Source: Betaproteobacteria bacterium
Lineage (GTDB): Bacteria > Pseudomonadota > Gammaproteobacteria > Burkholderiales > SG8-39
NCBI GenBank assembly: GCA_012274205.1
Contig: JAAOZY010000334.1
Coordinates: forward strand, 1 to 8,456
Direction of reading: 5' to 3'
Length of the DNA stretch: 8,456 nucleotides
Positions 5,771 through 8,456 of this stretch are shown here, in pieces (positions within the stretch are counted from its first letter, which is position 1; every line of letters starts with the position of its first letter). A program made the translations under genes and the position numbers. Below the pieces are notes generated by a model. That model ran no database searches and was not told the DNA's origin. It saw nothing but the letters and a program-made list of their open reading frames with translations.

Positions 5771-6031
5771 ATGGCCACCGCGCCGCACCTGCATCTCTCG
5801 CCCGACGCGATTTATCCGTTCGACGCCCGCGGCGTCGCCAAACGCTTTCGCCACGCTGCGATCTTCGGCGCGCTCGATGCGCTGCACCCCGGCGAAACCA
5901 TGCGCTTCGTCAACGACCACGACCCGCTGCCGCTGCTGGATCAGCTGGCCTTGCGCTACGGCGAAGCCGTTACGATCCGCTATGTGCAGCGCGAGCCGGG
6001 GGCGATTGCGATCGATTTCGTCAGGAATTGA
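5771..6031 (+). CDS. DUF2249 domain protein
   Basis: An 86-residue soluble protein that matches the DUF2249 pattern: FDARG near 17-21, RHAAIFGALDAL (27-38), PGE (40-42), VNDHDPLPLL (47-56), then a C-terminal strand ending in AIDFVRN. The family has no settled function; it is small, often found beside hemerythrin and NO-reductase or nitrite-reductase genes, and its conserved NDHDP motif could bind a metal or a small ligand. AGGAG (5758-5762) lies 8 bases before ATG 5771 and overlaps the end of the hemerythrin gene, whose stop is only 3 bases from this start. It is therefore the third gene of a norZ-hemerythrin-DUF2249 operon. It is complete and of ordinary length. Confidence 0.88.
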   Translation: MATAPHLHLSPDAIYPFDARGVAKRFRHAAIFGALDALHPGETMRFVNDHDPLPLLDQLALRYGEAVTIRYVQREPGAIAIDFVRN

Positions 6032-6090
6032 TGCGATTGCTGCGGTGTCCGGCCGCGGTGCAATAGCCCCTGCGTGCCGGCGCGGCAGCG
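6032..6090. terminator. Convergent gap with a weak possible terminator hairpin
   Basis: These 59 bases separate two converging operons. ATTGC (6036-6040) can pair with GCAAT (6060-6064), with an inner GCGG (6042-6045) pairing CCGC (6053-6056). A second stem CGGCAGCG (6083-6090) with CGCTGCCG (6108-6115) reaches into the end of narL. Neither has a T-run on either strand, so a classical intrinsic terminator is not shown. Confidence 0.25.
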
Positions 6091-6744
6091 TCAGCTGCCC
6101 GGCTTGCCGCTGCCGGCCACCGCCCACACCGCCGCCTCGAGGCGCGAACGGAAGCCAAGCTTTTTCAGCAGATTCTTGACGTGGACCTTGACCGTGGCCT
6201 CGGTGATGTCGAGGCCGCGCGCGATCAGCTTGTTCGACCGGCCGTGGGCCAGCCCGTCGAGGATGTCCTGCTCGCGCCGGGTCAGCGTGGCGCTGTCGCG
6301 CTGGCTTGCAGTGGCTTCTTCGCGGATGGCGCGCGCGAGCATGCCGTTCAGGCGCTCGCCAATGACGGTGCTGCCGTTCAGCGTCTGGTCGATCGCGGTG
6401 AGCAAATCCTCGGGCTCCATGTCCTTCAGCAGATAGCCGTCGGCGCCGCTGCGGATCGCAGCGACCAGGTCGTCGGCGTTGTCCGAGACCGTGAGTATCA
6501 CGATGCGGCAGTCGAGGCCGGCTTCGCGGATCGCCCTGAGCGTGTCGATGCCGTTCATGCTTTTCATGTGCAGGTCGAGCAGGATCAGATCCGGATCCAG
6601 TTCCCTCGCCTTGGCCACGCCGAGCTCGCCGCTGGACGCCTCCCCCACCAGCTGCAGATGCGGCGCCATTGCGAGCAGCTGCGACACGCCCTTGCGGAAC
6701 AGTGGATGATCGTCGATGATCAGGATGCGGTTGCCTTCGCTCAT
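6091..6744 (-). CDS. narL: NarL-type response regulator (nitrate/nitrite)
   Basis: A 217-residue DNA-binding response regulator of the NarL/FixJ type. The receiver domain (about 5-122) has the acidic pair Asp11/Asp12, phospho-acceptor Asp57 (LLDLHM), Thr85 (ILTVSD) and Lys107 (YLLKD), all intact. A linker precedes the LuxR/GerE-type helix-turn-helix (about 150-212), with LTRREQDILDGLAHGRSNK and EATVKVHVKNLLKKLG, the latter giving the recognition helix. The sequence MKSMNGIDTLRAIRE is close to enterobacterial NarL. ATG 6744 is 12 bases after the narX stop, so the pair is a narX-narL operon. NarL and NarP cannot be told apart with certainty from sequence alone; the adjacent NarX-like kinase favours NarL. 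It probably controls nitrate-respiration genes, perhaps including the neighbouring norZ operon. Confidence 0.92.
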   Translation of the reverse strand: MSEGNRILIIDDHPLFRKGVSQLLAMAPHLQLVGEASSGELGVAKARELDPDLILLDLHMKSMNGIDTLRAIREAGLDCRIVILTVSDNADDLVAAIRSGADGYLLKDMEPEDLLTAIDQTLNGSTVIGERLNGMLARAIREEATASQRDSATLTRREQDILDGLAHGRSNKLIARGLDITEATVKVHVKNLLKKLGFRSRLEAAVWAVAGSGKPGS

Positions 6745-6756
6745 GGCTGTGCGCGC

Positions 6757-8456
6757 CTATCCCGGCATTGCGGCGGTGGCCGCGGCTGCGGCGACGCGGA
6801 ACGGCCCGCGCGGCGCGAATTCGAGCTCGACGCAGGTGCCGCCGGCGGCGCGCCGCGCAAGATTCAACGTTCCCCCGAGCGTGGCGGCGCGGTCGCGCAT
6901 GATCGCGAGCCCGTAGTGATGCGTCGGCGCCTGCGCATCCCGGATACCGATGCCGTCGTCGTTCACCGACACGCGGATGCGGCCCTGCTCGATGGCGAGG
7001 CGCACCTCGGCGCTGCGCGCGTGCGCATGATGCTCGACGTTGGCCAGCGCCTCGCGCACCACCTGCAGCACGTGAATCTGCTCGCTCGAGTCGAGTTCAT
7101 GTCCGAGCAGCCGGTCGTAAAGGCGGATCTCGATGCCGGCGCGCCGGGAAAATTCGCGCACCGTGTCCTGCATCGCCTCGGACAGGCCGCGCCCGTCGAT
7201 GCGCAGGCGGAAGGTGGTGAGCAGCTCGCGCAGCTGGCGGTAGGCATTGTTGATCCCCAGTTTCAGCTCTTCCACCACTTCGGCGGCCTGGTCGCGTGCG
7301 CCGTCGGCGCCGAGCTGCTGCTTCAGGCGCGTGACCTGTATCTTGAGATAGGTGAGCGACTGCGCCAGCGAATCGTGCAGCTCGCGCGCGATCACCGATC
7401 GCTCTTCCAGCAGCGCGATGCCGCGGCGCTCGTCGCTGCGTTTGGCGGCGGCGAAGGCGGCGCCGATATGGTGGCCGATCGACTCCAGCAGCTTCAGTTT
7501 CCAGCCTTCCAGCTCCATGCCGTCGGGTAATTGCAGCAGCATCACGCCGTAGGGCTTTCCGCCTTCCGACAGCGGCACCGACAGCATGCGCTGCTCGCCG
7601 CTGCCGACGATGCGCACCCCGGTGTCGCCCGCGCCGGTGCCGAAGCATTCGTAGCAGCGCTCCTGCCGGCACCAGGATCTGGCCTGCTCGCTGCCCGCAT
7701 GCAGGGTCACGGGAAAACCGCGCGCGTCATTCTCCTCGCGCGCGCAGATGGCGCCCGCCTTGAGGCCGATCACCTGCTCGATATCATGCATCACCGCGTC
7801 CAGCGTGGACTGGGTCAGGGGATTTTCCGCCAGCGTGCGCGTGGTGTTATAGAGCACCTCGAGCGACACGTTGGTGCGCGCGAGCTGCTCGGTCTTCTCC
7901 TGCACGCGCGCCTCCAGCGTGGCGTAGCTGCGCGCCAGGTCCTCGACCATATAGTTGAACGACTGCCCCAGCTGCCCGAGCTCGTCCTCGCCTTCATGCC
8001 GCGCGCGCACAGCGAAGTCGCCGATGCGCACCCGGCGCGCACACTGCAGCAGGTCGCCAAGCGGGACGATGACCTGCGCGTGCATCAGATACAGTGCGAC
8101 GAACATCACCACCACGATCGCGAACAGCGCCGCGCCCTGGATCAGGCGCAGCGCCTGGATGCGCTGCTCCAGGTCATGCTCGAGCAGATACACCAGCCGG
8201 TCGATGTCCAGCACGTAGGCCGCCATGCGCGCGACGAACGCGTCGCGCTCGGGTGCAGCGGCGTTCGCGACGCGCTCGATCGCGGGCTTGAGTGTTTTCG
8301 ACCAGTTGGCCGAGACGCGATCATAGGCGCGCCGTGTGGGGTCGGCCGAATTCGCGGGGATGCCGCCAACGAGCTGCGCGCTGTCGAGGCGCGACTCGAA
8401 CTCGTCCACGGCGCGGCGCAGCTCGGCCGGCGGGTGTCCGTCGCCCGCGCGCAGCA
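6757..8456 (-). CDS. narX: NarX-type nitrate/nitrite sensor histidine kinase, N-terminus outside window
   Basis: About 565 residues are visible, and the frame is open to the window edge, so the first membrane helix and the nitrate-binding P-box are missing. In order: the end of the periplasmic domain, a membrane helix (AIVVVMFVALYLMH), a HAMP linker (VPLGDLLQCARRVRIGDF), a signalling helix (VQEKTEQLARTN), a central GAF-like module with Cys-x4-Cys-x2-Cys (CRQERCYEC, 7671-7645), then a HisKA_3-type kinase with phospho-acceptor His at 7377-7375 in ARELHDSLAQSL, an N-box (REALANVEHHAHA), a G-box (NDDGIGI) and HYGLAIMRDRA. The pattern follows enterobacterial NarX closely. GTG 8409 is an internal codon, not a start, because the upstream frame continues the periplasmic pattern. 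The partner NarL is encoded 12 bases downstream. NarQ is the alternative name; the order with narL favours NarX. Confidence 0.92.
   Translation of the reverse strand, partial: LRAGDGHPPAELRRAVDEFESRLDSAQLVGGIPANSADPTRRAYDRVSANWSKTLKPAIERVANAAAPERDAFVARMAAYVLDIDRLVYLLEHDLEQRIQALRLIQGAALFAIVVVMFVALYLMHAQVIVPLGDLLQCARRVRIGDFAVRARHEGEDELGQLGQSFNYMVEDLARSYATLEARVQEKTEQLARTNVSLEVLYNTTRTLAENPLTQSTLDAVMHDIEQVIGLKAGAICAREENDARGFPVTLHAGSEQARSWCRQERCYECFGTGAGDTGVRIVGSGEQRMLSVPLSEGGKPYGVMLLQLPDGMELEGWKLKLLESIGHHIGAAFAAAKRSDERRGIALLEERSVIARELHDSLAQSLTYLKIQVTRLKQQLGADGARDQAAEVVEELKLGINNAYRQLRELLTTFRLRIDGRGLSEAMQDTVREFSRRAGIEIRLYDRLLGHELDSSEQIHVLQVVREALANVEHHAHARSAEVRLAIEQGRIRVSVNDDGIGIRDAQAPTHHYGLAIMRDRAATLGGTLNLARRAAGGTCVELEFAPRGPFRVAAAAATAAMPG

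Noticed and set aside
6181..7530. Plus-strand open frame of 449 residues opposite narL and narX
   Set aside because: Antisense shadow of two well-recognised genes, with no recognisable domain or ribosome binding site.

Overview
The window is GC-rich DNA with dense, closely packed genes. It reads as a chromosomal segment of a Betaproteobacterium or close relative. That placement rests on the gene families and base composition only, because the window has no phylogenetic marker. The theme is nitric oxide (NO) and nitrate respiration. I see no mobile element, CRISPR array, tRNA or rRNA.

Left part, minus strand (about 2100 down to 1): a compact operon of a SirB2-family membrane protein, the NO-resistance membrane protein NnrS and the start of a 5-formyltetrahydrofolate cyclo-ligase cut by the window edge. 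The first two genes overlap and the third begins 4 bases after nnrS.

Divergent control region (about 2101-2329): GC-rich apart from an AT-rich island at 2172-2203. The island carries a 19-bp inverted repeat and a 10-bp palindrome, and probably serves promoters for both directions.

Middle part, plus strand (2330-6031): a 100-residue protein with four clustered cysteines and no function I can name; a 389-bp non-coding stretch with a good sigma-70-type promoter, two copies of a related AT-rich element in opposite orientation and a long hairpin; then a single-subunit quinol-dependent NO reductase (qNOR), a hemerythrin-like protein and a DUF2249 protein. The last three are tightly spaced and probably co-transcribed.

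Right part, minus strand (6091-8456): narL and the larger part of narX, a nitrate/nitrite two-component system transcribed narX then narL and converging on the DUF2249 gene.

Together the genes suggest a unit that senses nitrate/nitrite (NarXL), removes NO by reducing it to N2O at the membrane (qNOR), and protects against remaining NO or NO-damaged iron centres (NnrS, hemerythrin, perhaps SirB2, DUF2249 and the cysteine protein). The least explained parts are the cysteine protein and the paired AT-rich elements.
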